64,000 nucleotides of DNA from positions 62,001-126,000 of the forward strand of contig NZ_CANKWH010000006.1 in the NCBI RefSeq assembly GCF_947487305.1, written 5' to 3'. The notes under the pieces were generated by a model, which was not told the origin of the DNA, made no database searches, and saw only the letters and a list, made by a program, of their open reading frames with translations. This document shows positions 17,236-25,975 of the stretch, piece after piece (the stretch's first letter is position 1; each line of letters starts with the position of its first letter). Source of the stretch: an uncultured Paracoccus sp. (GTDB lineage: Bacteria > Pseudomonadota > Alphaproteobacteria > Rhodobacterales > Rhodobacteraceae). The position numbers were made by a program, and so were the translations under genes.

Positions 17236-19074
17236 CTAGCCGACGGCCACTTGCCGTGCCGTCGACCTTGTGTGATCGCCAGTCTGGCCTGGTGTCAGGC
17301 TTTCGGACAATCGCCGATGCACCTCGTCCAGCGCCGGCGGCAGCCTGTCGCCGAACTCTGCAAAGAGATCGCGGTGATCGGCAATCTCGCGCGCCAGTTC
17401 TTCCGCATCCAGCGCCATCAGCGCCGCGAAGCGGTCCCGGCCATAGTCGAGCCCGGTCCAGTCGAGGTCGCCGTGACCCGGCACCTCACCGATCGCCGCC
17501 TCCTCGGCCCCGGCGCGGCCCTTCACCCGGTCGACGATCCATTTCAGCGCCCGCAGGTTCTGGCCGAAGCCCGGCCAGATGAATTTGCGGTCCGCGTCGC
17601 GGCGGAACCAGTTCACCCGGAAGATCGCCGGCGGGTTCGCAAGCTCCTGCCCCAGATCCAGCCAGTGCTGCCAGTAATCCGCCATGTTATAGCCGCAGAA
17701 GGGCAGCATGGCGAAGGGATCGCGCCGCGTGGTCTGGCCCTCGGCCGCCGCCGTGGCTTCCGAGCCGAGCGTCGCCGCCCAGTAAACCCCCTCGGTCCAG
17801 TCGCGCGACTGGAAGACCAGCGGATAGGTATGCGACAGCCGCCCGCCGAAGATGAAGGCCGAGATCGGCACCCCCTGCAGATCTGCGCGGGCCGGGTCCA
17901 TGCTGGGGGCGCTGGCCTGCGAGACGGTGAAGCGGGCATTCGGATGGGCGGCGGGGCGGCCGGCCTCCGGCGTCCAGTCGCGGCCCTGCCAGTCGGTCAA
18001 CTGTGCGGGCGGCTGATCGGTCAGGCCCTCCCACCAGATGTCCCCCTCGGGCGTCAGCGCGCAATTGGTGAAGATCACATTGCGGGTCAGCGCCTGCATG
18101 ATGTTCGGATTGGTCTTGCCATTGGTGCCGGGTGCCACGCCGAAGAACCCATCCTCGGGGTTCACCGCCCAGAGCCGGCCATCCGCCCCCGGACGGATCC
18201 ATGCGATGTCGTCGCCGATGGTCTTGACGGTATAGCCCTCCATCCCCTCGGGCGGCAGCATCATGGCGAAATTGGTCTTGCCGCAGGCCGAAGGGAAGGC
18301 ACCGGCGACATAGGTGGTCTCGCCCGCCGGGTCCTCGAGACCCACGATCAGCATATGCTCGGCCAGCCAGCCCTCGTTCCGGGCGCGGTACGAGGCCGTG
18401 CGCAGCGACAGGCATTTCTTGCCCAAGAGCGCATTGCCGCCATAGCCCGAACCGAAAGAGGTGATGGAGCCGTCATCCTGAAAGCTGACGATGTATTTGT
18501 GATCCGCATTGCAGGGCCAGGGCACATCCGCCTGACCGGGTGCCAGCGGTGCGCCGACCGAATGCAGGCAGCGGGTGAATTCGCCCTCGCCGAGCAAATC
18601 CAGCACCGGCGTGCCGATCTGGGCCATCAGCTTCATGCTGATGACGACATAGGGGGAATCGGTGATCTGCACCCCGATCAGCGCGTGATCCGAGCCCATC
18701 GGCCCCATGCAGAAGGGAATGACATACATGGTCCGCCCGGCCATCGCGCCCCGGAAAAGCGCGTCCAGCTCGGCGCGCATGGCGGCAGGCTCGGCCCAGT
18801 TGTTGGTCGGCCCGGCCTCGTCCTTGGTGGTGGTGCAGACAAAGGTGCGATGTTCCAGCCGCGCCACATCGGCGGGGTCCGAGCGGGCGAGGAAACTGTT
18901 CGGCCTGAGATCCGGGTTCAGCCGGATCAGCGAACCGGCCTCGACCATCTGGGACGAGATGCGCTGAAACTCGGCATCGCTGCCGTCGCACAGATAGACG
19001 GCATCAGGTCGGCAATGGGCCTGCATCTCTTCGATCCAGGCGTTCAAATCCTTGTTCTGGGCAATGATGGGCAT
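17236..19074 (-). CDS. pckG: Phosphoenolpyruvate carboxykinase (GTP)
   Basis: 612 aa, the usual length for GTP-dependent PEPCK (about 600 aa). It carries the nucleotide-binding PSACGKTNFAMM segment, the metal/OAA-site region TNNWAEP, and the C-terminal RVNWFRRD and WPGFGQNLRAL blocks. The enzyme converts oxaloacetate and GTP to PEP, the first committed step of gluconeogenesis. It stands alone between the periplasmic amidohydrolase (21 bp downstream) and the molybdenum hydroxylase operon. Its presence beside several organic-acid catabolic cassettes fits growth on substrates that enter through the TCA cycle. Many alphaproteobacteria use the unrelated ATP-type PckA, so this may be an accessory copy. 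Confidence 0.95.
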   Translation of the reverse strand: MPIIAQNKDLNAWIEEMQAHCRPDAVYLCDGSDAEFQRISSQMVEAGSLIRLNPDLRPNSFLARSDPADVARLEHRTFVCTTTKDEAGPTNNWAEPAAMRAELDALFRGAMAGRTMYVIPFCMGPMGSDHALIGVQITDSPYVVISMKLMAQIGTPVLDLLGEGEFTRCLHSVGAPLAPGQADVPWPCNADHKYIVSFQDDGSITSFGSGYGGNALLGKKCLSLRTASYRARNEGWLAEHMLIVGLEDPAGETTYVAGAFPSACGKTNFAMMLPPEGMEGYTVKTIGDDIAWIRPGADGRLWAVNPEDGFFGVAPGTNGKTNPNIMQALTRNVIFTNCALTPEGDIWWEGLTDQPPAQLTDWQGRDWTPEAGRPAAHPNARFTVSQASAPSMDPARADLQGVPISAFIFGGRLSHTYPLVFQSRDWTEGVYWAATLGSEATAAAEGQTTRRDPFAMLPFCGYNMADYWQHWLDLGQELANPPAIFRVNWFRRDADRKFIWPGFGQNLRALKWIVDRVKGRAGAEEAAIGEVPGHGDLDWTGLDYGRDRFAALMALDAEELAREIADHRDLFAEFGDRLPPALDEVHRRLSESLTPGQTGDHTRSTARQVAVG

Positions 19075-19206
19075 GTTCTTCTTCCTTGAGATGACCGGGC
19101 AGAAATCAGGAACTCGTCGTCACAGAGGGAGGAACGGGGTGGCGGTGACATGTCGGGCCTGTCCCATTCGTCCGATATTCGCGTTTTTTCGCGTTGGGCG
19201 CCCTCC

Positions 19207-21306
19207 TCACGCCTGAAGCAGCGATTGCATCAGCCGCTCGCGGGTCATGGGCAGATCGCGCATCCGCGCCCCCAAGGCCCGTGTGACGGCATTGCCGATG
19301 GCGGCGGCGACCGGCCCTTGCGCAGCCTCGCCCGCGCCAAGCGGCGGGTGGTTCGGGTTGATGAGAAAGCGGGTCTCGATCTCGGGCACGTCCGAGAAGC
19401 GCAGGATGGGATACCTGTCCCAGTCCAGCACCGGCACGCGGCCATCCAGCAGGTCGATCCCCTCTTTCAGCGTCCAGCTGAGCGATTGCAGCGCGCCGCC
19501 CTCGATCTGGCTGCGCGCGCCCTCGGGGTTGATCAGCAGCCCGGCATCGACAGCCAGCCACAGCTTTTCGACCCGGATCGCCTCGTCAACAGTGACCTCG
19601 GCCACGGCGGCCAGCCAGGCGCCCTTGTTCTTGTAGCGCGCGACGCCCAGCCCCTTGGCGCTGCCGGTGCCTTCGGGGTTCGGGTCCGGCCAACCGGCCA
19701 TCTGCGCCGCCGTCTCCAGCACCGCCCTTGCGCGCGGGTCACTGAGATGCGCCAAACGAAACGCCAGCGGATCAGCCCCGGCCAAAGCGGCCAATTCATC
19801 CATCGCTGATTCGATCGCAAAGACATTCACATGCGCGCCAAGCGCGCGCAGCGACGACGTGCGCACGGGGCTTGCGGCTTCCAGCGTCACCTCGACCGAC
19901 TGACCCGGCAGATCATAGATCGCAACGGCATTGCGCGACGCCCCGCCGCCGCTGGCGGGCGGCAGGTCTTCGACCTTCCGGGGGAGGGCCTCTGGGTCCA
20001 GCGCCTCGGCCGAGGTCAGGTTGGCGAAACCGCCAAAACCCGGCCGCTGCGCATGGGGGGCGCTGGTCACTGACAGCTGCCAGTCGACGATCCGGCCTTC
20101 CGCGTCCAGCCCCGCCTCGATCCGCGTGGCCATCGCCGCGCCAAGCGGCGCGCGGCCCAGCTCATCGGCGCGCGAGAACTGCACGCGGACAGGCCGCCCC
20201 GGATGCGCGACCGCCACCAGCGCCGCATCCAGTGCCGCGTCATCGGCGCCGTTATGGCCATAGCAGCCCGCGCCATCGGCATGGATGACCCGAACCGAGT
20301 CCACTGCCCGGCCCAGCACCTTGGCGATTACCGCACGCAGCGGGAAGATGCCCTGCGAATGGCTCCAGACGGTCAGCTGCTCGCCCTCGAGGATCGCCAG
20401 CGCACAGGATGGCCCGATCGAGCCATGGGCGATGGATTGCCGGGAGTAGCGCGCCGACAGCCGCCGGTTGCCGGGCGCAGGGCGCGCGTCCTCCTCGGGC
20501 GGAAGCAAGACAGCGGTGCCCGGGGTCTCGGGCGGGGTCCAGCGGCCTGCATCCTCCCACCGGGTGAAGAACTCGGACTCCAGATGGGCGCTTTGCACCT
20601 GATGCTCATCGGTGCCGACCAGCGCCAGAAAATCATCCCGCCGGAAAGCCGTTACCGCAGGATAGCGCCGGGCCAGCCGCGCCTCGTCCAGATCGGCCAG
20701 CCGGGCCAGGCGGAAGGGCTGGCGGACCACCCGGACATGCAGAAGATCAGGGAAGGTCAGATCATGGATGAAGCCGCCCGTGGTGGCCTTCCTGGGCAGG
20801 TCGTCGCGCGGGAGACTGGTCCCGACGACGGTGTATTCGGCGGCGGGCTTCGGTGCAATCTCGCCGCTGATCGGCTGTTGCCAATCGATGTTGTCCGCCA
20901 GCGCCCAGACATCCAGCCCCGTCGCCGCCCCCTTCCGCAGGATTGCCCCATCGGCAGGGGACAGATCGGCCACCGGCACCCCAAGCCGCACCGCCGCTGC
21001 ATCGAGCAAGGCCGCCCGCAACTGCGCCGCCGCCAGACGCAGCGCCGCGCCCGAGACCTCGACCGACTGGCTGCCTGCGGTGATGCCCTCATTGGCCGAA
21101 GCCCCGGTATCGACCGGACGCAGGGTCAGACGGCCAAATGACAGGTCCAGTTCCTCGGCGGCGATCTGCATCAGCGCGCTGGCAATGCCCTGCCCAAGTT
21201 CGACCTTGCCGGGGCTGATGGTCAGGCGGCCGGGCGTGTCCAGCGACAGCCATTGGCCCAAGAGCGGGTTGGCCTGAAGGCTGAGGGGCAAGGTCCTCAT
21301 CTTCAT
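19207..21306 (-). CDS. Molybdopterin-binding large subunit of a xanthine-oxidase-family hydroxylase (isoquinoline/nicotinate dehydrogenase type)
   Basis: 699 aa starting at the ATG at 21306, which overlaps the stop of the 2Fe-2S subunit gene (ATGA). It resembles the IorB/NicB type of large subunit: VELGQGIASALMQIAAEEL, the substrate-binding region ARYSRQSIAHGSIGPSCA, QGIFPLRAVIAKVLG, and near the C-terminus PPLGAGEAAQGPVAAAIGNA, which contains the active-site glutamate (usual form GVGEP). Such enzymes hydroxylate N-heteroaromatic rings or oxidise aldehydes with water as oxygen source. The start lacks the longer N-terminal extension found in some IorB proteins. It is the last gene of an acyl-CoA dehydrogenase/ETF/AraC operon; the substrate is not known. 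Confidence 0.85.
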   Translation of the reverse strand: MKMRTLPLSLQANPLLGQWLSLDTPGRLTISPGKVELGQGIASALMQIAAEELDLSFGRLTLRPVDTGASANEGITAGSQSVEVSGAALRLAAAQLRAALLDAAAVRLGVPVADLSPADGAILRKGAATGLDVWALADNIDWQQPISGEIAPKPAAEYTVVGTSLPRDDLPRKATTGGFIHDLTFPDLLHVRVVRQPFRLARLADLDEARLARRYPAVTAFRRDDFLALVGTDEHQVQSAHLESEFFTRWEDAGRWTPPETPGTAVLLPPEEDARPAPGNRRLSARYSRQSIAHGSIGPSCALAILEGEQLTVWSHSQGIFPLRAVIAKVLGRAVDSVRVIHADGAGCYGHNGADDAALDAALVAVAHPGRPVRVQFSRADELGRAPLGAAMATRIEAGLDAEGRIVDWQLSVTSAPHAQRPGFGGFANLTSAEALDPEALPRKVEDLPPASGGGASRNAVAIYDLPGQSVEVTLEAASPVRTSSLRALGAHVNVFAIESAMDELAALAGADPLAFRLAHLSDPRARAVLETAAQMAGWPDPNPEGTGSAKGLGVARYKNKGAWLAAVAEVTVDEAIRVEKLWLAVDAGLLINPEGARSQIEGGALQSLSWTLKEGIDLLDGRVPVLDWDRYPILRFSDVPEIETRFLINPNHPPLGAGEAAQGPVAAAIGNAVTRALGARMRDLPMTRERLMQSLLQA

Positions 21307-21776
21307 GCCTCGGCCCCCTGTAACCGTTCGGCGGCGCGGGCGACCGCGCGCAGGATCGCCCCATGCGCGCCACAGCGGCACAGATGACCGTCGAGCGCCG
21401 CGACGATCTGGTCGCGCGAGGGCCGGGGATTGCCCGTCAGAAGCGCATGGGCGCTGATCAGGATCCCGGCGAGGCAATAGCCGCATTGGCCGGCGCTTTC
21501 CGCGGCAAAGGCATCGCGCAGCGCCACACCCACGGGATCATCCAACCCCTCGGGCGTCGTCACCGCCCGTCCCTCGAGCACCTCGACCGGCGTGCCGCAT
21601 GCGAAGCGGGGTGCGCCGTCGATCTCGACCATGCAGGCCCCGCATTGCTCAAGCCCGCAGCCAAAGCGCGTGGCCCTGAGACCGAGACGGTTCCGCAGCA
21701 CCAGCAGCAGCGGCTCATCACTGGCCTCGGTCGTGACCGGCTGGCCGTTGACGGTGAAGGTGACAGTGCCGCTCAT
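21303..21776 (-). CDS. (2Fe-2S)-binding small subunit of the molybdenum hydroxylase
   Basis: 157 aa with two iron-sulfur clusters: the plant-ferredoxin-type CGLEQCGACMV plus a fourth cysteine at about residue 60 (FACGTPVE), then the helical domain with CGYC at about 98-101 and CRC at 133-135. This is the standard small subunit that passes electrons from the Mo site. The ATG at 21776 overlaps the araC stop, and its own stop overlaps the large-subunit ATG, so the three genes are translationally coupled. No FAD-subunit gene follows; IorAB-type enzymes instead use a cytochrome or membrane acceptor. Confidence 0.9.
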   Translation of the reverse strand: MSGTVTFTVNGQPVTTEASDEPLLLVLRNRLGLRATRFGCGLEQCGACMVEIDGAPRFACGTPVEVLEGRAVTTPEGLDDPVGVALRDAFAAESAGQCGYCLAGILISAHALLTGNPRPSRDQIVAALDGHLCRCGAHGAILRAVARAAERLQGAEA

Positions 21777-22741
21777 TGCGCCGCCCTCACCCGGTCGAGA
21801 TCGGCCTTTTCCTCGGCGCGCTTGCGGCGATAGGCGGTTGGGGTCATGCCGGTCGCTGTCTTGAAGGCGCGCAGGAAGTATTTCTCGTCCTGATAGCCGA
21901 CGGCATAGGCGACCTGACCGATGGACTCGTCGGTCAGCACCAGCCGCTCGCGCGCCTCCTCCATCCGCATCTCGCGGATCAGCGCGTTGAAGGTGGTGCC
22001 GGTATATTGCCGAATCAGCCCGCAGAACCGGCTTTTCGACAGGTTCACCGCCTCGGATGCCTCGTCGAGACTGGGCGCACGGGTATAGTTGCTGCCGATG
22101 AATTCGGATATCCGCCGCATGTGCAGGCTGTCGCGGCCGATCACCGGCAATTGCGTCGAAAGGCTGGAAAATTCCTCCTCGTAGTGCTGGCACAGCGTCC
22201 CCAGCATCAGCAGCAATTCCGCCCGGATGATCTCGCCGGCACAGATGCGGGGCGAATCGTGCTGGGCCAGCATCGCTTCGTTGGCGCGCTCGACCGCTTC
22301 GGCCAGTTCCGGCGGCAGATCGAAATCAACGTGGTTCTGACAGGCGAAGGGCGTGAGTTCCGGCGCGCGGTGGATCAGTTCGGCCATCGGGGTCGAGCGG
22401 GTGATGCCGGGGCGCAGCAGGTCGAGATCGAAATAGATCACCACGCAGCGCGTCGCCTGATCAAAGCGGATCTGGTGCGGCACCATCGGCGCGATGAAAT
22501 AGATCGAGCCGGGTTTGGGGTGATGCGAGGCCAGCCCGATGCGCAGCGCCGGGGCCTCGGTCATGAAATAGACGATCTGGAAGTAATCGTGCTTGTGCGC
22601 CGGATAAAGCCGTTGGGTCTCCTCGACCACCCGGATGTGAAAGCGCGGGCTGTCGGCACGGTCCAGCGCATAGGAGCGCACCGGCGCCTGCTGCTGGTCG
22701 CGGCGGTTGCGCCCTGGCTTGGCGGGGTCCGGTCGGGTCAT
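21773..22741 (-). CDS. AraC-family transcriptional regulator
   Basis: 322 aa. The N-terminal ~190 residues form a cupin-like ligand-binding region (HKHDYFQIVYFM, GSIYFIAPMVPHQI). The C-terminal ~100 residues carry two helix-turn-helix units, LDEASEAVNLSKSRFCGLIR and IGQVAYAVGYQDEKYFLRAF, ending with the family signature TGMTPTAYRR. It is encoded inside the operon, between etfA and the hydroxylase genes. A direct repeat of TTGGTGGA with 22-bp period upstream of the first gene of the operon (25891-25920) is a plausible binding site, giving autoregulated substrate induction. Confidence 0.9.
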   Translation of the reverse strand: MTRPDPAKPGRNRRDQQQAPVRSYALDRADSPRFHIRVVEETQRLYPAHKHDYFQIVYFMTEAPALRIGLASHHPKPGSIYFIAPMVPHQIRFDQATRCVVIYFDLDLLRPGITRSTPMAELIHRAPELTPFACQNHVDFDLPPELAEAVERANEAMLAQHDSPRICAGEIIRAELLLMLGTLCQHYEEEFSSLSTQLPVIGRDSLHMRRISEFIGSNYTRAPSLDEASEAVNLSKSRFCGLIRQYTGTTFNALIREMRMEEARERLVLTDESIGQVAYAVGYQDEKYFLRAFKTATGMTPTAYRRKRAEEKADLDRVRAAQ

Positions 22742-22791
22742 CGCGTTACCTCCTCGGGATGGCGCGGGCCGGGGTCTCCGGCCCGCACGGC

Positions 22792-23739
22792 TCAGGCCGT
22801 GGCCTTGGCGTCGATCTCGGCCCGGAATTCGGGCAGCGCCTCGAACAGGTCGGCCACCAGCCCGTAATCGGCCACCTGAAAGATCGGCGCCTCGGGGTCC
22901 TTGTTGATGGCGACAATGATCCGGGAATCCTTCATCCCGGCCAAGTGCTGAATCGCCCCCGAGATGCCGCAGGCGATATAGAGCTCGGGCGCGACGATCT
23001 TGCCGGTCTGCCCGACCTGCAGATCGTTCGAGACATATCCCGCATCGACCGCCGCCCGGCTAGCCCCGATGGCCGCGCCAAGCGCATCGGCCACCGGCGC
23101 GATCACCGTCTGGAAGTTCTCGGCCGAGGCCAGCGCGCGGCCCCCCGAAACGATGATCTTCGCGCCGCCAAGCTCGGGCCGTTCCGAGGCTGAAAGCTCG
23201 CTGCCGATGAAGCCCGACAGATCGGGACTGTCGGTCAGGGTCACTGTCTCGATCGGCGCGGCATTGCCCGCCCCCGCCGCCGGGAAGGCGGAGGTGCGGA
23301 TGGTCATGACCCGTTTCGGATCGGCGCTGGTGACGGTCTGCAGGATGTTCCCGGCATAGATCGGTCGCTGGAAGCTGCCATCCGCGCCGATCCCGACCAC
23401 TTCGGAGATCTGCATCACATCCAGCAGCGCGGCAACGCGCGGCATGATGTTCTTGGCCGAGGTCGAGGCCGGGGCGGCCAGCGTGTCATAGCCCCCCGCC
23501 AGCTCGACCATCAGCGCCGCGACGGGTTCGGCCAGCCGGTTCGCCAGCCGGGGATCATCGGCGATCAGCACCTTGGCGACGCCGTCGATCCGGGCGGCGG
23601 CTTCGGCGGCGGGGCGGCAATTCTGCCCGGCAATGAGCACATGCACATCACCTCCGACCTGGCCTGCCGCCGAGACGGCCTTCGCCGTGGCTTCGTCCAG
23701 CCGCTCGTCCTGATGGTCTGCGAGAATGAGAACGCTCAT
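22792..23739 (-). CDS. etfA: Electron transfer flavoprotein alpha subunit
   Basis: 315 aa from the ATG at 23739, overlapping the etfB stop as TGATG. The C-terminal FAD-binding domain is clear: [19 protein letters not shown], then [18 protein letters not shown] and [15 protein letters not shown]. With EtfB it accepts electrons from the acyl-CoA dehydrogenase encoded just upstream and passes them to the quinone pool through ETF:quinone oxidoreductase, which is not in the window. A dedicated ETF pair beside one dehydrogenase suggests a specialised pathway rather than general beta-oxidation. Confidence 0.95.
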   Translation of the reverse strand: MSVLILADHQDERLDEATAKAVSAAGQVGGDVHVLIAGQNCRPAAEAAARIDGVAKVLIADDPRLANRLAEPVAALMVELAGGYDTLAAPASTSAKNIMPRVAALLDVMQISEVVGIGADGSFQRPIYAGNILQTVTSADPKRVMTIRTSAFPAAGAGNAAPIETVTLTDSPDLSGFIGSELSASERPELGGAKIIVSGGRALASAENFQTVIAPVADALGAAIGASRAAVDAGYVSNDLQVGQTGKIVAPELYIACGISGAIQHLAGMKDSRIIVAINKDPEAPIFQVADYGLVADLFEALPEFRAEIDAKATA

Positions 23740-24488
23740 CACAAAACTCCTGCTTCGCTGTGCAGCCGCTGGAACAGCTCCTGCACGGTGGCGACCTTGA
23801 TCCCGGCCTGACGCGCGGGCGGTTCCTCGACCCGGATCACCGTCAGGCGCGGGGCGACGTTCACGGCGTAATCCTCGGGCGTCTTTTCCGTGATCGGCTT
23901 CTTCTTCGCCTTCATGATGTTCGGAAGGCTGGCATAGCGCGGCTCCTTCAGCCGCAGGTCGGCGGTGACGACGGCGGGCAGGCGGACGCTGATCGTCTGC
24001 AGGCCGCCATCAACCTCGCGCGTGACCTGCAGAGCACCATCCGCGACCGTCACCTTGCTGGCGAAGGTCGCCTGACCCCAGCCCAGAAGCGCGGCCAGCA
24101 TCTGGCCGGTCTGGTTGCTGTCGTCATCGATGGCCTGCTTGCCCGTCAGCACCAGATCGGGGCTTTCCTTTGCCACGACGGCCTTCAAGAGCTTGGCCAC
24201 CGCCAGCGGCTCGACCGGCTGGTCGGCGCGGATCAGCAGGCCCCGGTCGGCGCCCATGGCCAGCGCGGTGCGCAGCGTCTCGGTCGCCTTGGCCGGGCCG
24301 ATCGAGACCACCACCACCTCGGTCGCGATCCCCGCCTCTTTCAGCCGCACGGCCTCCTCGACCGCGATCTCGTCAAACGGGTTCATGGCCATCTTGACCG
24401 AGGCGAGATCCGGGCCGGACCCATCGCTCAGCGCCCGGACCTTGATGTTCGGATCCGTCACCATCTTGGCGGCTACGATTATCTTCAT
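23739..24488 (-). CDS. etfB: Electron transfer flavoprotein beta subunit
   Basis: 249 aa, starting [18 protein letters not shown], with the AMP-binding region and the recognisable [17 protein letters not shown] and [26 protein letters not shown] blocks of EtfB. It lies 57 bp downstream of the acyl-CoA dehydrogenase gene and is coupled to etfA. The heterodimer carries one FAD and one AMP and works in the cytoplasm. Confidence 0.95.
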   Translation of the reverse strand: MKIIVAAKMVTDPNIKVRALSDGSGPDLASVKMAMNPFDEIAVEEAVRLKEAGIATEVVVVSIGPAKATETLRTALAMGADRGLLIRADQPVEPLAVAKLLKAVVAKESPDLVLTGKQAIDDDSNQTGQMLAALLGWGQATFASKVTVADGALQVTREVDGGLQTISVRLPAVVTADLRLKEPRYASLPNIMKAKKKPITEKTPEDYAVNVAPRLTVIRVEEPPARQAGIKVATVQELFQRLHSEAGVL

Positions 24489-24545
24489 TTCATCTCCTCC
24501 ATCCCGGCAGGGCGCGAGGTGAACCCGCGCCCGCCGCCAAAAGCC

Positions 24546-25790
24546 TTATTCCTCGGGACCGGCGTATTTGCCGGCGGTTTTCGGGAACATGTTCTTGATG
24601 ATCTTCATGTTGCTGACATCCACGGTCGCATCCATGTGCAGGAAGATCGCGGCGTCACGGAACAGCTTTTCGATGCCGAACTCCAGCATCGCGCCATTGC
24701 CGCCATGCAGTTCCAGCGCATGGGTGGCGACCTTCATGATCTCTTCCGAGGCATAGACCTTGGCCATGTTGCACAGGATGTCGGCATCGGGATGGGCCTC
24801 GTCCACCGCCTTCGACGCGCGCTCGATCAGCGCCCGCACCGCCTCGATCCGGGTCGCCATATCGGCCAGCCGGATCGCCACCGCCTGATGCTTGATCAGG
24901 ATGCGGCCACCCTGAACATAGTTCTGGACGTAATCGGCGGTGCGCTCGAAGCAGGCGACACCGACGCCCAGGTTCTTCGCCGCCTGGATGATCTTGCCGG
25001 CGCGGAAATACTGCCCGGCGCTGCCCATGGCGGCATCCTTGACCAGAAGGTGATCGGCGGGAATACGGCAGTCTTCAAAGACCAGTTCGCCATTGTTCAT
25101 GAAGCGGCAGCCCATGGTCTCGTTGCATTTCGTGACCGTGAAGCCAGGCGTGTCGCGCGGCACGAGGAAGTTCGAGGTGCCCTGCAGCATCCCGACCTTG
25201 GGATTGGTATTGGCATAGACGACATAGAGGCTGGCATCATAGCCGTTCGAGATGAACTGCTTGCGCCCGTTGATGACCCAATGGTCGCCATCCAGCACCG
25301 CGCGGGTGTTCATCGAGGCTTCCGGCACGTTATAGGGCAGCCAGCGGTCCGAGGCGCCGCGCGGCTCGGTCAGGCAATGGGCCAGCAGGAATTGCGGGTC
25401 TTCCAGCAGCTTCGGGAACCATTTCTCCTGTAGGTGCTTCGGCGCGAATTCGCGCAGCAGGATCGAGACCTTCCAGTTCTGCACCAGCTTGTCGGCCAGC
25501 CCGGAATCACCCCGTGCGATCTCTTCGGAAATCAGCGCAAAGGTCCGCACCTCGGTCTCGCGCTCCAGATCGATGCCGCCGAATTCCTCGGGCACGCCCA
25601 GGGTTCGCACGCCGATCTCTTCGGCGCCCTGCAGGATTTCAGGCGACAGCCGCTCGCCCGGGGTCATGTCCCATTCGCGCTGCCAGTTGGTGCGGATGAA
25701 GGGGGTCACGACATCGTTGATGTAGGACCGGCAGCTTTCGCGCATCAACCGCTGTTCTTCGGACAGTGAGCCGTCATCGGCATAGATCAT
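24546..25790 (-). CDS. Acyl-CoA dehydrogenase family protein (CaiA-like)
   Basis: 414 aa, normal length for the family. The flavin-binding HCLTEPRGASDR region (relative of the usual LTEPxAGSD), the WVINGRKQFISNG motif, and the C-terminal ALELHGGNGAMLEFGIEKLFRDA block are visible. The ATG at 25790 follows AGGAACCCC. It is the first gene of the operon ACAD-etfB-etfA-araC-hydroxylase and donates electrons to the adjacent ETF. The acyl substrate is not known; resemblance to carnitine-type (CaiA) enzymes is only by eye. Confidence 0.85.
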   Translation of the reverse strand: MIYADDGSLSEEQRLMRESCRSYINDVVTPFIRTNWQREWDMTPGERLSPEILQGAEEIGVRTLGVPEEFGGIDLERETEVRTFALISEEIARGDSGLADKLVQNWKVSILLREFAPKHLQEKWFPKLLEDPQFLLAHCLTEPRGASDRWLPYNVPEASMNTRAVLDGDHWVINGRKQFISNGYDASLYVVYANTNPKVGMLQGTSNFLVPRDTPGFTVTKCNETMGCRFMNNGELVFEDCRIPADHLLVKDAAMGSAGQYFRAGKIIQAAKNLGVGVACFERTADYVQNYVQGGRILIKHQAVAIRLADMATRIEAVRALIERASKAVDEAHPDADILCNMAKVYASEEIMKVATHALELHGGNGAMLEFGIEKLFRDAAIFLHMDATVDVSNMKIIKNMFPKTAGKYAGPEE

Positions 25791-25890
25791 CGGGGTTCCT
25801 CCTCGGCGCCGCAGCCTCGCGGCGAGTTTGCATGTCCAAGGTCAGGGGTAGCATCGGGGCGAAAATCGGATCAGGCCGTGGCGTCCGCTT

Positions 25891-25920
25891 TTGGTGGATT
25901 ATCGTCCGATTGTTGGTGGA
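25891..25920 (-). promoter_or_regulatory. Direct repeat TTGGTGGA x2, 22-bp period, probable AraC-type operator
   Basis: Two identical 8-mers (25891-25898 and 25913-25920) lie in the 185-bp gap upstream of the acyl-CoA dehydrogenase gene. Two-helical-turn direct repeats are the usual target of AraC-family dimers, and the operon encodes one. The rest of this gap shows no gene. Confidence 0.55.
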
Positions 25921-25975
25921 GATTTCCGTGATCCGGGGTGGCTGATTCGCGTTTCCGCCACCCCCGGATTCGGTG

